A DNA stretch of 64,000 bases from assembly GCF_000244895.1 (NCBI RefSeq), contig NZ_CM001441.1:682001-746000 (forward strand). Direction: 5' to 3'. Both the position numbers and the translations under genes were made by a program. Of this stretch, positions 8,037 through 16,554 are shown in pieces. The notes beneath the pieces were generated by a model. The model made no database searches. It had not been told where the DNA came from and was given only the letters and a program-made list of their open reading frames with translations. Numbering within the stretch: position 1 is the first letter of the stretch; every line of letters begins with the position of its first letter. The stretch comes from Desulfosporosinus youngiae DSM 17734 (GTDB lineage: Bacteria; Bacillota; Desulfitobacteriia; Desulfitobacteriales; Desulfitobacteriaceae).

Positions 8037-9329
8037 TTACTTCGATAAGTCTTTACAGCCTTGATAAATAAGATCAAAAAGGTCTTTAATCCCTCGTTCC
8101 TCAACGCAGGAGAAGGCTACTCGAATATCGCTTTCTCCCAGTGCGATGACTCCTACACCATAATGTTCAAGGAGATGAAGGCGCAAGGTTTCTGCATCGA
8201 CTTCTTTGAGTCTAAGACACATGAAGTATCCTGAATTAAATGGATAGTAGTCCCAAGCATCTTTATACTCCCCATGATCAAGGATTTGTTTAACCTTACA
8301 AGCACGGGCTTTCAAAACCTCGAATTTCTCTTGTTTTTGGATCTGGAAAGCAGTAGATTTCAGAGCATTTAAAACAAAGGTTTGCGAGGGATGAGAAGCA
8401 CTGGAAATCGTTCCGCGAAGGATGCCCATCGTCTTTTGTTGTAAGGCATCCAATACAGCGGGAGAGTCTGACCCATAGGTAATAAACCCGACACGAAAGC
8501 CCCACATATATTCCTCTTTTGTCGCCCCATCCACTTTAATGGCTAATATTCTCGGATGAATATTAGCGATTCGGCCAAACATTGACTCCTTAATAGAGTT
8601 CTCATAGAATAATCCGAAATAGGCGTCATCGCTGACTACTGCCAAGTTCATTCCTTGTTCGGCGACTTCTCTTAGAGCTTCAACGATCTCTGCCGCTTCT
8701 TGTTCTGTTGGAGTATATCCTGTGGGGTTATTTGGGAAATTGAGCAGCAAAACTGCTTTTCCATGGTCTTTCTTACTAAGCAAGGCTTCTTTCATGCCTC
8801 TCGTGTTAAAGGACCCTTCCTCGGTATAGAAAGGGAAGGTAACATTTTTTGCTCCTCTACGGACTCCAAAGATAAAGTTATAATTACCCCATAATTTGTC
8901 AGGCAGAACCAAAGGGTCGTTTTCGTCAATGAATAAATCGGAGACAATACTAAGACCATGGGTTAAAGCATTAGTGACAATGGGATCACTAAAGGATTTA
9001 TCGTTCAAGGATGGGTTTTCCTGCAGCATCTTTTCCCGCCAAACCTTAATCAGCTCAGGTTTCCCCGCAGGGGGGGCGTAAGGATAAAGGTCTTTAGGAT
9101 CGTAATTGGTCAATGTATCCTGGATTACCGGCAAGAACATCGGTTGCTCTTTCTCAGTCGCAATTCCTATTGTGGCGTTAAAACGATAAGCTTTCTGCTT
9201 AGCCTCAGCAGTTTGAGTTAAGATCCCCTTCGGATAGAACAGGTTTTTTCCGAGTTTTGATAATAATTCATAAACATAGGGATTCTCTTGTTGTATCTGA
9301 TGATTTAAGTTTTGGGCAATCTCATTCAT
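8037..9329 (-). CDS. PLP-dependent aminotransferase, class I/II fold
   Basis: 430 residues. The PLP-binding Lys lies in DGATKEEYMWGFRVGF. NFPNNPTGYTP is the fold-type-I Asn motif and SDDAYFGLF carries the Asp that pairs with the PLP pyridine. The YPYAPPAGKPEL segment is typical of aspartate/aromatic-type class I enzymes. Substrate cannot be told from sequence. ATG 9329; the ribosome site is AAGGGAG (minus strand). The upstream region carries several copies of an operator-like sequence (9351-9428), so expression is probably controlled. The adjacent Nudix gene is divergent. Confidence 0.88.
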   Translation of the reverse strand: MNEIAQNLNHQIQQENPYVYELLSKLGKNLFYPKGILTQTAEAKQKAYRFNATIGIATEKEQPMFLPVIQDTLTNYDPKDLYPYAPPAGKPELIKVWREKMLQENPSLNDKSFSDPIVTNALTHGLSIVSDLFIDENDPLVLPDKLWGNYNFIFGVRRGAKNVTFPFYTEEGSFNTRGMKEALLSKKDHGKAVLLLNFPNNPTGYTPTEQEAAEIVEALREVAEQGMNLAVVSDDAYFGLFYENSIKESMFGRIANIHPRILAIKVDGATKEEYMWGFRVGFITYGSDSPAVLDALQQKTMGILRGTISSASHPSQTFVLNALKSTAFQIQKQEKFEVLKARACKVKQILDHGEYKDAWDYYPFNSGYFMCLRLKEVDAETLRLHLLEHYGVGVIALGESDIRVAFSCVEERGIKDLFDLIYQGCKDLSK

Positions 9330-9350
9330 TAATATTACTCCCTTGCTTAA

Positions 9351-9428
9351 TCTAAGTATATCTAAGTATATCTAAGTAGTTCGTAGAATAAGAAAGCATA
9401 AACTCATCGTTATACTTTCTAAGTATAA
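9351..9428. promoter_or_regulatory. Cluster of repeated operator-like motifs upstream of the aminotransferase
   Basis: TCTAAGTATA occurs at 9351-9360 and 9361-9370 in tandem, with a partial copy at 9371-9378. A fourth copy (9418-9427) forms the right half of a perfect palindrome, TTATACTT-TCT-AAGTATAA (9410-9428). The shared half-site AAGTATA suggests a dimeric regulator bound at several sites before the aminotransferase start at 9329. Confidence 0.5.
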
Positions 9429-9729
9429 GTGCGACTAAGGCGATTCCTTTTCGCCTGAAGGATCATTTTCCTCATCACGGCATCTACTTATCCCTGGCGA
9501 TGCACCAACCGGAACATCCTTGTTCAAGCTTAATAGCTGAGCAACTAAATTGTACACTAAAATGTCGATTTCCTCTACTATATTCCTGAATAGAGAAGGT
9601 TTTTACAAAAAAATAGAGAAATTTATTTAGTTAAATAATAGTATAGAGTAACTTACTCACACTTATTCGGCGGAGATGCTTATGATCAAGTAAACAGGAG
9701 TTATACGAGAGGACGAGTGAAGTGATGAT

Positions 9730-10389
9730 ATGGATAAATCTGAGCTGAAAGATTTAACAAGAAAACTACCATTGGTACCTGGAATAGATGGCAAAGATGA
9801 ATATTTTAATTCTGCTGTAATAGTATTGATGATGTTTCTCAACGAAGAATACCATTTTGTCTTTCAAAAGAGATCAGCGACTATAAGGCAAGCCGGAGAG
9901 ATTTGTTTCCCGGGAGGAAAATTTGACCCGGATAAAGATGCGGACTTTGAAGAAACAGCAATAAGAGAAACTGCAGAGGAATTAGGAGTTTCTTCTAATA
10001 AAATAAGGGTTATTGGTAGGCTGGACACGATTATTTCAACAGGTACTACGGTAGATGCATTTTTAGGTGTTATAGATATAAGCAGTCTGGATGATTTAAA
10101 TATTAACCCTGATGAAGTGGAAAGGATTTTCTCAGTTCCGGTTTCCTACTTTGAAACCACTGAACCAGAACTATATAAAGTGAAAATTGTCGCCTATCCT
10201 TCATACATTAATCAAAGTGGTGAAGAAGTTATTCTCCTCCCGGTGAAGAAATTAGGATTACCGGAACGGTATGCCAAGCCATGGAGTAATACTTTAAATA
10301 ATGTTTTTGTATATAGGGTTGCAGGAGTAACAATATGGGGGATTACGGCAAGATTAATCAGGAATGTTATTACAAAAATTAACCTGTAA
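9730..10389 (+). CDS. Nudix hydrolase, CoA pyrophosphatase (NudL/UPF0035) type
   Basis: 219 residues. The sequence GEICFPGGKFDPDKDADFEE followed by TAIRETAEELG is the Nudix box with the CoA-pyrophosphatase variant (GGK..D..D.D...TA.RE..EE.G). These enzymes hydrolyse CoA or oxidised CoA to 4'-phosphopantetheine and 3',5'-ADP; the CoA substrate is a family inference. ATG 9730 follows a weak site (gaggacgag). Single gene ending at the hairpin near 10399. The upstream gap 9429-9729 is AT-rich with no other feature recognised. Confidence 0.87.
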   Translation: MDKSELKDLTRKLPLVPGIDGKDEYFNSAVIVLMMFLNEEYHFVFQKRSATIRQAGEICFPGGKFDPDKDADFEETAIRETAEELGVSSNKIRVIGRLDTIISTGTTVDAFLGVIDISSLDDLNINPDEVERIFSVPVSYFETTEPELYKVKIVAYPSYINQSGEEVILLPVKKLGLPERYAKPWSNTLNNVFVYRVAGVTIWGITARLIRNVITKINL

Positions 10390-10398
10390 ATGGAACCG

Positions 10399-10424
10399 GC
10401 TCCATGTAAGCAATGGAGCATTTT
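10399..10424 (+). terminator. Terminator after the Nudix gene
   Basis: GCTCCAT (10399-10405) pairs with ATGGAGC (10413-10419), followed by ATTTT. Confidence 0.65.
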
Positions 10425-10605
10425 AAATAGACCCATTGTTTCATTCTCTTCATTAAAAGTTGCTGTTTATTTATAGCTTACTAAACAATTTCAGAGATTT
10501 ACAAAAGGTTGTTCGACATTGAGAGTTAGGTTTTCCTGTTAAAAAAAGAGGTTTTTTTCATGTATTCATTATTCATTAAAGACACAGAATAAAATAAAGT
10601 TATTC

Positions 10606-10634
10606 TTGAAATATGAGGGACAGAGTGCTATTAT
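10606..10634 (+). promoter_or_regulatory. Promoter of the T-box leader
   Basis: TTGAAA (10606-10611), 17-base spacer, TATTAT (10629-10634). It would start transcription near 10641, exactly where the T-box fold begins. Confidence 0.7.
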
Positions 10635-10639
10635 TATAT

Positions 10640-10912
10640 AAACCGTTGAAAGGGAAGTAAAACCGCATGACCAGCCTCACAGAGAGTCGAGTAAGGTGGA
10701 AGCTCGACAGGTAACGGAGCGTGTAAATGGGCCCTAGAGGGTGGTGTGAAAGAGCTTAAGCTTCAGTAGCTGCCAACGCAAAGCCAGCGTTAAAGGGCTA
10801 AGGGTGTGTTGGCACTCTGCATGAGAGGATGCATTAGCTTTATGCATCAACTAAGGTGGTACCGCAGATTAACGTCTGTCCTTATTTAAGGATAGGCGTT
10901 TTACTTTTGTGT
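10640..10912 (+). ncRNA. T-box riboswitch, candidate tryptophan specifier (UGG)
   Basis: tRNA-sensing leader. The T-box antiterminator sequence AAGGTGGTACCGC is at 10853-10865. The competing terminator is an AACG...CGTT stem (10871-10900) followed by TTTTACTTTT. Stem I carries the AGAGAGT motif (10681), a GTCGAG/CTCGAC apical stem and the GGTGGAAGC loop. In the descending side, GTGTAAA-TGG (10721-10730) puts UGG at 10728-10730 in the usual place for the specifier. The downstream genes are a TrpXYZ-type importer, which independently predicts tryptophan. The specifier position is inferred by eye. Confidence 0.9.
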
Positions 10913-10998
10913 CCACACTTCGTCTCATTTAACGAAGAATGGGGCGTGCAGAGAAGGAAACCCTCAAATTTTATAATTAGAATAGGGAGGTATCTTCT

Positions 10999-12006
10999 AT
11001 GAAAAAGCGATTGGCGGTAATGATCTCAACTATTATGACCTTGGCTCTGGTGCTCTCTTTAACGGCATGTGCACCCAGTAAACCTCAAACCCCGGCAGGC
11101 AGTACAGAAGCGAAAAAGACAATAGGTATCATACAAATTGTCGAACATCCCTCATTAAACACAATAAGAGAGTCTCTTATTAACGAGTTGCAGGCACAGG
11201 GCTTTAAACATGGTGAAACGGTTACAATCGATTATAAGAATGCTCAAGGTGACCAAACAAATTTAAAAACAATTGCTCAAAAATTTGTCAGTAATAAGTA
11301 TGATCTCATTGTGGCTATTGCAACTCCTTCAGCTCAGGCAGTGGTCAGTGAGACTAAGGATATTCCCGTTCTTTTCTCAGCCTGTACAGATCCTCTAGGA
11401 TCCGGATTAGTTAACAATATGGAAAAACCGGGTGCTAATGTTACCGGAACCTCAGATGCTGTGTCGGCAGAGAAAATTATGGAGCTCGGCAAACGTATTA
11501 CGCCTAATATCAAAACAATTGGTGCATTATATAATTCAAGTGAAACAAATTCTGTGTCAGTCATTAATGAACTAAAGGTTTATGCTCAGAAAAACAATAT
11601 GACAGTGGTTGATGCTACTGTAACAAATTCCTCGGAAGTACAGCAGGCTGTGACGTCACTGGTAGACAAGGTTGATGTGCTCTTTTCTCCTATTGATAAC
11701 ACAGTAGCCTCAGCCATGCCTGTTGTCACTCAGATAGCCAATAAAGCCAAAAAACCCATCTATGTAGGGGCGGATTCCATGGTTAAAGACGGAGGACTTG
11801 CAACTTATGGAATCAATTATACAGTCTTAGGTAAAGAGACCGGTGTTATGGCAGCGGAAATCTTAAAGGGTAAAAAGCCTGGAGATATTCCGGTAAAAAC
11901 CATGACAGATATGGATATTTATCTTAATAAGACGACAGCAGAGGCAATTGGAATTAGTTTATCAGACGAAGTATTGAAAGAAGCTGCTCAGGTTTTTGAG
12001 AATTAA
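10999..12006 (+). CDS. trpX: ABC transporter substrate-binding lipoprotein, TrpX-like
   Basis: 335 residues. The signal peptide ends in lipobox LTAC (Cys24), so it is a lipid-anchored receptor outside the membrane. The body is the ABC_sub_bind (type 1 periplasmic-binding) fold: IGIIQIVEHPSLNTIRE at the first strand, ATPSAQAV, PVLFSACTDPLGSGLV, VLFSPIDNTVASA. In Firmicutes this family with its permease and ATPase, placed behind a Trp-specific T-box, is the tryptophan uptake system TrpXYZ. ATG 10999 with ribosome site ataggga. First gene of a three-gene operon. Confidence 0.87.
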   Translation: MKKRLAVMISTIMTLALVLSLTACAPSKPQTPAGSTEAKKTIGIIQIVEHPSLNTIRESLINELQAQGFKHGETVTIDYKNAQGDQTNLKTIAQKFVSNKYDLIVAIATPSAQAVVSETKDIPVLFSACTDPLGSGLVNNMEKPGANVTGTSDAVSAEKIMELGKRITPNIKTIGALYNSSETNSVSVINELKVYAQKNNMTVVDATVTNSSEVQQAVTSLVDKVDVLFSPIDNTVASAMPVVTQIANKAKKPIYVGADSMVKDGGLATYGINYTVLGKETGVMAAEILKGKKPGDIPVKTMTDMDIYLNKTTAEAIGISLSDEVLKEAAQVFEN

Positions 12007-12027
12007 GCAAACAAGGGGTTTAAAGTA

Positions 12028-12942
12028 ATGAGTGTCATGGTGTTTATGGGTTCCTTCGAACTAGGTATAATTTATGCTATTATGGCTTTAGGCGTTTTTA
12101 TCTCCTTTAGAACGCTTAATATGCCTGACCTAAGCGTGGACGGAAGTTTTGTCCTTGGTGCAGCGGTGTCGGCGGTTATGACACTGGGCGGACATCCCTT
12201 TCTTGCCTTGGGGATTGCATTTATTGCGGGATGCGGAGCAGGGTCTATCACGGCCTTGCTTCATACCAAACTAAAGATTCAACCGCTTTTGGCCGGAATC
12301 CTGACCATGTTAGCTTTATATTCTTTAAACCTGAAGGTAATGGACGGCAGGGCTAATATTCCTCTGATCAATAAGATAACCGTTTTCAGTTCTTTACAAG
12401 GGACAGCTATTGGAAATTATAGCAAGTTGGTATTTTCCTTAGTTGTGCTGATCTTAATACTCCTATTATTGTTCCTTTTTCTAAAGACGAGACTTGGATT
12501 TGTTTTAAGAGCAACAGGGGACAATGATCATATGGTGAGAGCTCTAGGCGTTAATACGGATTCAGTCATCTTAGTGGGATTAGCTATTTCCAATGGTTTG
12601 GTAGCAGTCGCCGGTGCGCTGATTGCCCAGTCTCAATCCTATGTTGATGTAGGTATGGGCATAGGTATGGTCGTCATTGGACTGGCCTCAGTAATTATTG
12701 GAGAAGTAGTTTTCGGTATCAGTTCTCTTCTGAGACGGCTTATTGCGGTTGTCCTGGGGTCTGTTCTCTATCGCTTAATTATTGCTGCCGCCCTTGAAAT
12801 TGGGATGCCTACCACTGATTTGAAACTCGTTTCTGCGGTGATTGTAGCTCTGGCAATGGCTATGCCTGTTATTAAGAAGCGCCTTTCGTTTGTGAAGCGG
12901 AAATTATCAGTGACGCCTTATGAAAGGAGCAATAAAACCTGA
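12028..12942 (+). CDS. trpY: ABC transporter permease, TrpY-like
   Basis: 304 residues, about eight to nine hydrophobic segments, BPD_transp_2 type (like LivH/branched-chain permeases). MPDLSVDGSFVLGAAVSAV near residue 32 and the ATGDNDHMVRALGVNTD cytoplasmic loop (ATPase contact) are characteristic. ATG 12028 is 21 bases after trpX. The stop overlaps the start of the ATPase gene (TGATG), giving coupled translation. Substrate predicted as tryptophan only from the T-box and neighbours. Confidence 0.87.
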   Translation: MSVMVFMGSFELGIIYAIMALGVFISFRTLNMPDLSVDGSFVLGAAVSAVMTLGGHPFLALGIAFIAGCGAGSITALLHTKLKIQPLLAGILTMLALYSLNLKVMDGRANIPLINKITVFSSLQGTAIGNYSKLVFSLVVLILILLLLFLFLKTRLGFVLRATGDNDHMVRALGVNTDSVILVGLAISNGLVAVAGALIAQSQSYVDVGMGIGMVVIGLASVIIGEVVFGISSLLRRLIAVVLGSVLYRLIIAAALEIGMPTTDLKLVSAVIVALAMAMPVIKKRLSFVKRKLSVTPYERSNKT

Positions 12943-13736
12943 TGCTTAAACTACGATCCTTAAGTAAAACCTTCGGAAAAGGGAGCAATAATGAAAAACT
13001 GGCTCTAAATAATATTAACCTATCACTTCAAGAAGGTGAGTTCGTAACAATCATTGGCGGCAATGGTGCTGGAAAATCGACGCTTCTGAATTGTATCTCA
13101 GGGGTCTATGAGATTGATGAAGGCAGGATCATTCTTGATTCCGCGGACGTCACCTTTGATCCGGAGTATAAACGGTCAAAACATATCGGCAGGGTCTTTC
13201 AGGATCCGCTGAGGGGAACAGCCCATGATATGACCATCGAAGAAAATTTGGCCATCGCCTTTGCTAAGGGAAAATCCGTAGGACTGCAATCCGGCGTAAC
13301 CAAAAAGGATACAGCTCTATTTAAGGAACGCCTTGAACTGCTGGACCTCGGCCTTGAAAATCGATTAAAGCAGAAAGTGGGACTTCTTTCCGGAGGACAG
13401 CGTCAAGCCCTCACGCTTCTGATGGCCACGCTTATAAAACCCAGGCTCCTGCTTTTAGATGAGCACACGGCGGCCCTTGATCCGACCATAGCACGGAAGG
13501 TATTGAGCCTGACTCGTAAGCTTGTTTCTGAGGAAAAGCTCTGTACCTTAATGATTACGCATAATATGAAGGCCTCGTTGGAATATGGGACAAGGACGAT
13601 TATGATGCACGAAGGAAAGATCATGATGGATCTTCAGGGCCAGGAAAGAAAGGACATGACCGTGGATCGGTTGATCGAACAGTTTGAGAAACGCAGTGGA
13701 GCTGAGCTGGATAACGATAGAATGTTATTAGGCTGA
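12942..13736 (+). CDS. trpZ: ABC transporter ATP-binding protein, TrpZ-like
   Basis: 264 residues. Walker A GGNGAGKST (about residues 39-47), signature LLSGGQRQ, Walker B LLLLDEHTAALDP and the H-loop ITHN are all intact. Overlaps the permease stop by one base. Energises uptake of the ligand bound by the lipoprotein. The operon ends at the strong hairpin 13773-13811. Confidence 0.92.
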   Translation: MLKLRSLSKTFGKGSNNEKLALNNINLSLQEGEFVTIIGGNGAGKSTLLNCISGVYEIDEGRIILDSADVTFDPEYKRSKHIGRVFQDPLRGTAHDMTIEENLAIAFAKGKSVGLQSGVTKKDTALFKERLELLDLGLENRLKQKVGLLSGGQRQALTLLMATLIKPRLLLLDEHTAALDPTIARKVLSLTRKLVSEEKLCTLMITHNMKASLEYGTRTIMMHEGKIMMDLQGQERKDMTVDRLIEQFEKRSGAELDNDRMLLG

Positions 13737-13772
13737 CTAGAAGCATAGGATGAGCAGAAAATTGATAAGATC

Positions 13773-13812
13773 AAAACGCCGCCAGCGAAAATAATCGTTA
13801 GCGGCGTTTTTG
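13773..13812 (+). terminator. Terminator of the trpXYZ-like operon
   Basis: AAAACGCCGC (13774-13783) pairs with GCGGCGTTTT (13801-13810), followed by a further T. Confidence 0.88.
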
Positions 13813-13975
13813 GCAAGTTTTCCACAGAGTGCCGATGTTGAAAATTCCCTTCCATGTCATATAATAGATACCGAATAAAAGGAAAAATTGCAATCTTGCG
13901 TTTCATTATCGGATTAGACAAAAAGGAAGCTAAAATTGAATTTAGGATGTAATAGGGGAGGGTTGGAGCATTATT

Positions 13976-14647
13976 ATGAAGAAACGATTGAAACAGTTTT
14001 TAGTCTCTATGGTCCTGATCATGATACTTGGCTGTACTACTGTTTTAATGATTAACAGCCATGTCGAATCAGTCGGTACAGCCTACATCTTAAATGCGAG
14101 TGACATTCCTGAAGCGGATGCTATACTCGTCTTAGGAGCCTATGTTTTTCCAAGTGGAACTGTGTCCACTATGCTGAACGATCGTTTGACCGTTGGGTAC
14201 GAACTCTATGAACAAGGAAAAGCGCCCAAGCTATTAGTTAGTGGGGATCATGGCCGGAAGGATTATGATGAAGTCAATTCTATGAAGGACTTTTTGAAAA
14301 ACAAGGGGGTACCCGGTGAGAATGTCTTTATGGATCATGCTGGTTTTAGCACCTATGAGAGCATGTACCGGGCGCGGGACATTTTTAAAGTACAAAAGGT
14401 CATTATCGTTACCCAGGAATATCATCTTAAACGAGCAGTTTTCGTAGCCAGAGAGCTTGGGCTGGATGCCTACGGAGTAGCGTCCGACAAACGTGACTAT
14501 GGACAGGCTATGACTATGTATACCTTTAGAGAGATTGCAGCCAGGAACAAAGACTTTTTCTGGGCGAAGATCATTAAACCTGAACCAACCTTTCTGGGGG
14601 ATTCAATCCCGGTTTTTGGTGATGGCAAGGCGACAGATGATAAATAA
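13976..14647 (+). CDS. SanA/YdcF-like DUF218 membrane protein
   Basis: 223 residues. N-terminal hydrophobic segment (residues 9-27), then a DUF218 domain with the family motifs AILVLGAYV, RLTVGYELYEQGKAPKLLVSG and the conserved EEYHLKRA-type segment (here QEYHLKRAVFVARELG). SanA-like proteins are linked to envelope barrier function and vancomycin sensitivity at high temperature in enterobacteria; the biochemical activity is unclear. ATG 13976 with ribosome site gggagggttgg. Monocistronic by position. Confidence 0.85.
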   Translation: MKKRLKQFLVSMVLIMILGCTTVLMINSHVESVGTAYILNASDIPEADAILVLGAYVFPSGTVSTMLNDRLTVGYELYEQGKAPKLLVSGDHGRKDYDEVNSMKDFLKNKGVPGENVFMDHAGFSTYESMYRARDIFKVQKVIIVTQEYHLKRAVFVARELGLDAYGVASDKRDYGQAMTMYTFREIAARNKDFFWAKIIKPEPTFLGDSIPVFGDGKATDDK

Positions 14648-14718
14648 ATTATTTTTACAGAAATAAGGGTATAGGAATAGAGGAATATAATAATTTTCGG
14701 CGAATTCTAATTTATCAG

Positions 14719-14740
14719 ACTATGAATGACCATTCATAGT
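14719..14740 (+). promoter_or_regulatory. TetR-type palindromic operator upstream of enoyl-CoA hydratase
   Basis: ACTATGAATG-AC-CATTCATAGT: perfect 10-base half-sites around two bases, 46 bases before the ATG. The half-site TGAATG/CATTCA is that used by TetR-family fatty-acid-degradation repressors such as Bacillus FadR, though the spacing is shorter here. It lies in front of an acyl-CoA enzyme, which fits. Confidence 0.6.
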
Positions 14741-14785
14741 TGTAGCTGATAATGCTCACGCATTTAAGAAAGGCGGAGGAAACTG

Positions 14786-15571
14786 ATGAATTGGAAAACA
14801 GTCAAACTTGATATCATGGAAAGCGGAGTAGCAGTGCTTACTATGAACCGACCTGAAACTATGAATTCCGTCAACGATCAATTTTGTGCAGATGTCCAGG
14901 CAGCTTGCAAAGAAGCTTCGGAAAATGATGCTGTCAAAGTCTTGGTCATTACCGGAGCAGGTAAAGCATGGTCTAGTGGTGGAGATATTTCGCTGCTGGC
15001 GAAAATAAAGGACCCAATCAGTGCCAAAGAGATCTATGATGCATCAGGTGAACTTGTGACGGCAATCTATGAAATTAAGAAACCTGTGATAGCTGCTCTC
15101 AACGGAGTAGTAGCAGGTGCTTCTGTGGCTGCCTGTATGGCTTGTGACCTGATTATCGCCTCAGAAAAGGCACGTATGGGTTTTACCTTTATGCAGTTAG
15201 CATTCTGTCCGGATAGTGGAGCTTCGCATTTTCTTATTCAAAAAGTGGGTTATCATAAAGCTTTGGAATTACTCTGGTTTGGCAAAATCCTTAACGCTGA
15301 GGAAGCGGAGAAACTAGGGTTCTTTAATAAAGTAGTGCCCCATGAAGAGTGCTTGCCGGAAGCCATAAGGTGGGCAGAAGCGCTGGCCCTTCAACCATTA
15401 ATGACAGTAGGTCTCGATAAGAAACTCTTGCGTGAGGCAGTCCGGAACGATTATTATCAGCAGACTGAGTTAGAGGCAATGTATCAGGTTCTGACGTGGT
15501 CTTCAGAGGATTTTAAAGAAGGTTGTGCGGCGTTTGCCGAGAAACGTAAACCTGTGTTTAAGAATAGATAG
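14786..15571 (+). CDS. Enoyl-CoA hydratase/isomerase (crotonase family)
   Basis: 261 residues, normal for crotonases. The oxyanion-hole motifs are AWSSGGDISLL (about residues 68-78) and GVVAGASVAACMACDL (about 109-124). CPDSGASHFL carries an acidic residue at the second catalytic position (usually Glu), and the first catalytic Glu of classic hydratases is replaced around ASVAAC. It could therefore be an isomerase or another crotonase rather than a true hydratase. ATG 14786 follows a strong site (aaaggcggagg). Alone between its operator and terminator. Confidence 0.85.
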   Translation: MNWKTVKLDIMESGVAVLTMNRPETMNSVNDQFCADVQAACKEASENDAVKVLVITGAGKAWSSGGDISLLAKIKDPISAKEIYDASGELVTAIYEIKKPVIAALNGVVAGASVAACMACDLIIASEKARMGFTFMQLAFCPDSGASHFLIQKVGYHKALELLWFGKILNAEEAEKLGFFNKVVPHEECLPEAIRWAEALALQPLMTVGLDKKLLREAVRNDYYQQTELEAMYQVLTWSSEDFKEGCAAFAEKRKPVFKNR

Positions 15572-15599
15572 TATAGAATTTCTGGATTGAATTAAAAAG

Positions 15600-15650
15600 C
15601 TCGTAAGACAAGGTCACCATGACCTGGCTTACGGGTTCTTTGTTTTTGGC
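15600..15650 (+). terminator. Terminator after the enoyl-CoA hydratase gene
   Basis: CGTAAG (15602-15607) and AGGTCA (15611-15616) pair with TGACCT (15620-15625) and CTTACG (15628-15633), followed by a T-rich run. Confidence 0.8.
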
Positions 15651-15751
15651 GGAACAGTAGAATCGTCCCTGTACTTCTCTTTACTTTGGGAGTGCAGAGG
15701 GATATATTAGGTATCAGCGGTTGATGAGGAGTGCAAGGAGGCCTATCTTAA

Positions 15752-16402
15752 ATGAAAGTTACAGATTTGACTCATATGATCCATACAGAAATGCCTGTTT
15801 ACCCAGGAACAGAACGACCGGTTCTTCAGAAAGCCAATACCTTGGAGAAGGATGGTTTTCAAGAGGCAAAAATCACCATGTACTCACATACAGGGACTCA
15901 TATAGATGCGCCGGCACACATGCTCAGAGATGGATTATATCTGGATGATTTTAAAATCGATCAATTTATTGGAAAGGCTCTGATCCTTGATTTTTCAAAA
16001 ATTAATGTTCCCTTAGTTGAGCTTGACAATTTAAGACCCTATGAGGAGAAAATCAGAAAGGTTGACTTCATTATCCTCAGAACGGGATGGAGCAATTATT
16101 GGGGAGAGGATAAGTACTACGAAAATTTCCCCACTTTAAGTGAAGAATCGGCCCAGTGGCTATCGGAATTCGCTTTAAAGGGAATTGGAATTGATGCGAT
16201 ATCCATTGACGGCATGAATACGGATACATTTGCAATTCATAAAATGTTCTTAGGAAAGAACATCCTGATTATTGAAAATCTAACTAACTTAGAATCCATT
16301 GGTCAGGAATCCTTTATCTTAAGTATAATGCCTCTGAAAACTAAGAATGCTGACGGTTCTCCGGTACGGGCTTTTTCAATAGAAGATTGGGACGATTTTT
16401 AG
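15752..16402 (+). CDS. Cyclase family protein (kynurenine formamidase-like metal hydrolase)
   Basis: 216 residues. The metal-binding motif HTGTHIDAPAHM (HxGTHxDxPxH, about residues 48-59) and the N-terminal DLTH...PVYPG motif define the Cyclase/arylformamidase superfamily (KynB-like). No tryptophan-degradation neighbours are present, so the substrate is open. ATG 15752 with ribosome site aaggagg (15736-15742). Confidence 0.86.
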   Translation: MKVTDLTHMIHTEMPVYPGTERPVLQKANTLEKDGFQEAKITMYSHTGTHIDAPAHMLRDGLYLDDFKIDQFIGKALILDFSKINVPLVELDNLRPYEEKIRKVDFIILRTGWSNYWGEDKYYENFPTLSEESAQWLSEFALKGIGIDAISIDGMNTDTFAIHKMFLGKNILIIENLTNLESIGQESFILSIMPLKTKNADGSPVRAFSIEDWDDF

Positions 16403-16554
16403 GATGAGAGATTTTGATTTATAACATAATATGACTGAAATGATTAAATGAGGGCAAAGGCCTTTATATTTCCAACGGCAGATAAAGATAATATAACACC
16501 TTCCTGGAGACTTTAAGTTTATATTATTTAAAGTCAAATGGGAGGTGGTCTTTA

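Noticed and set aside
9351-9380. CRISPR-like tandem repeat
   Set aside because: Ten-base units directly abutting with no spacers; fits operators instead.
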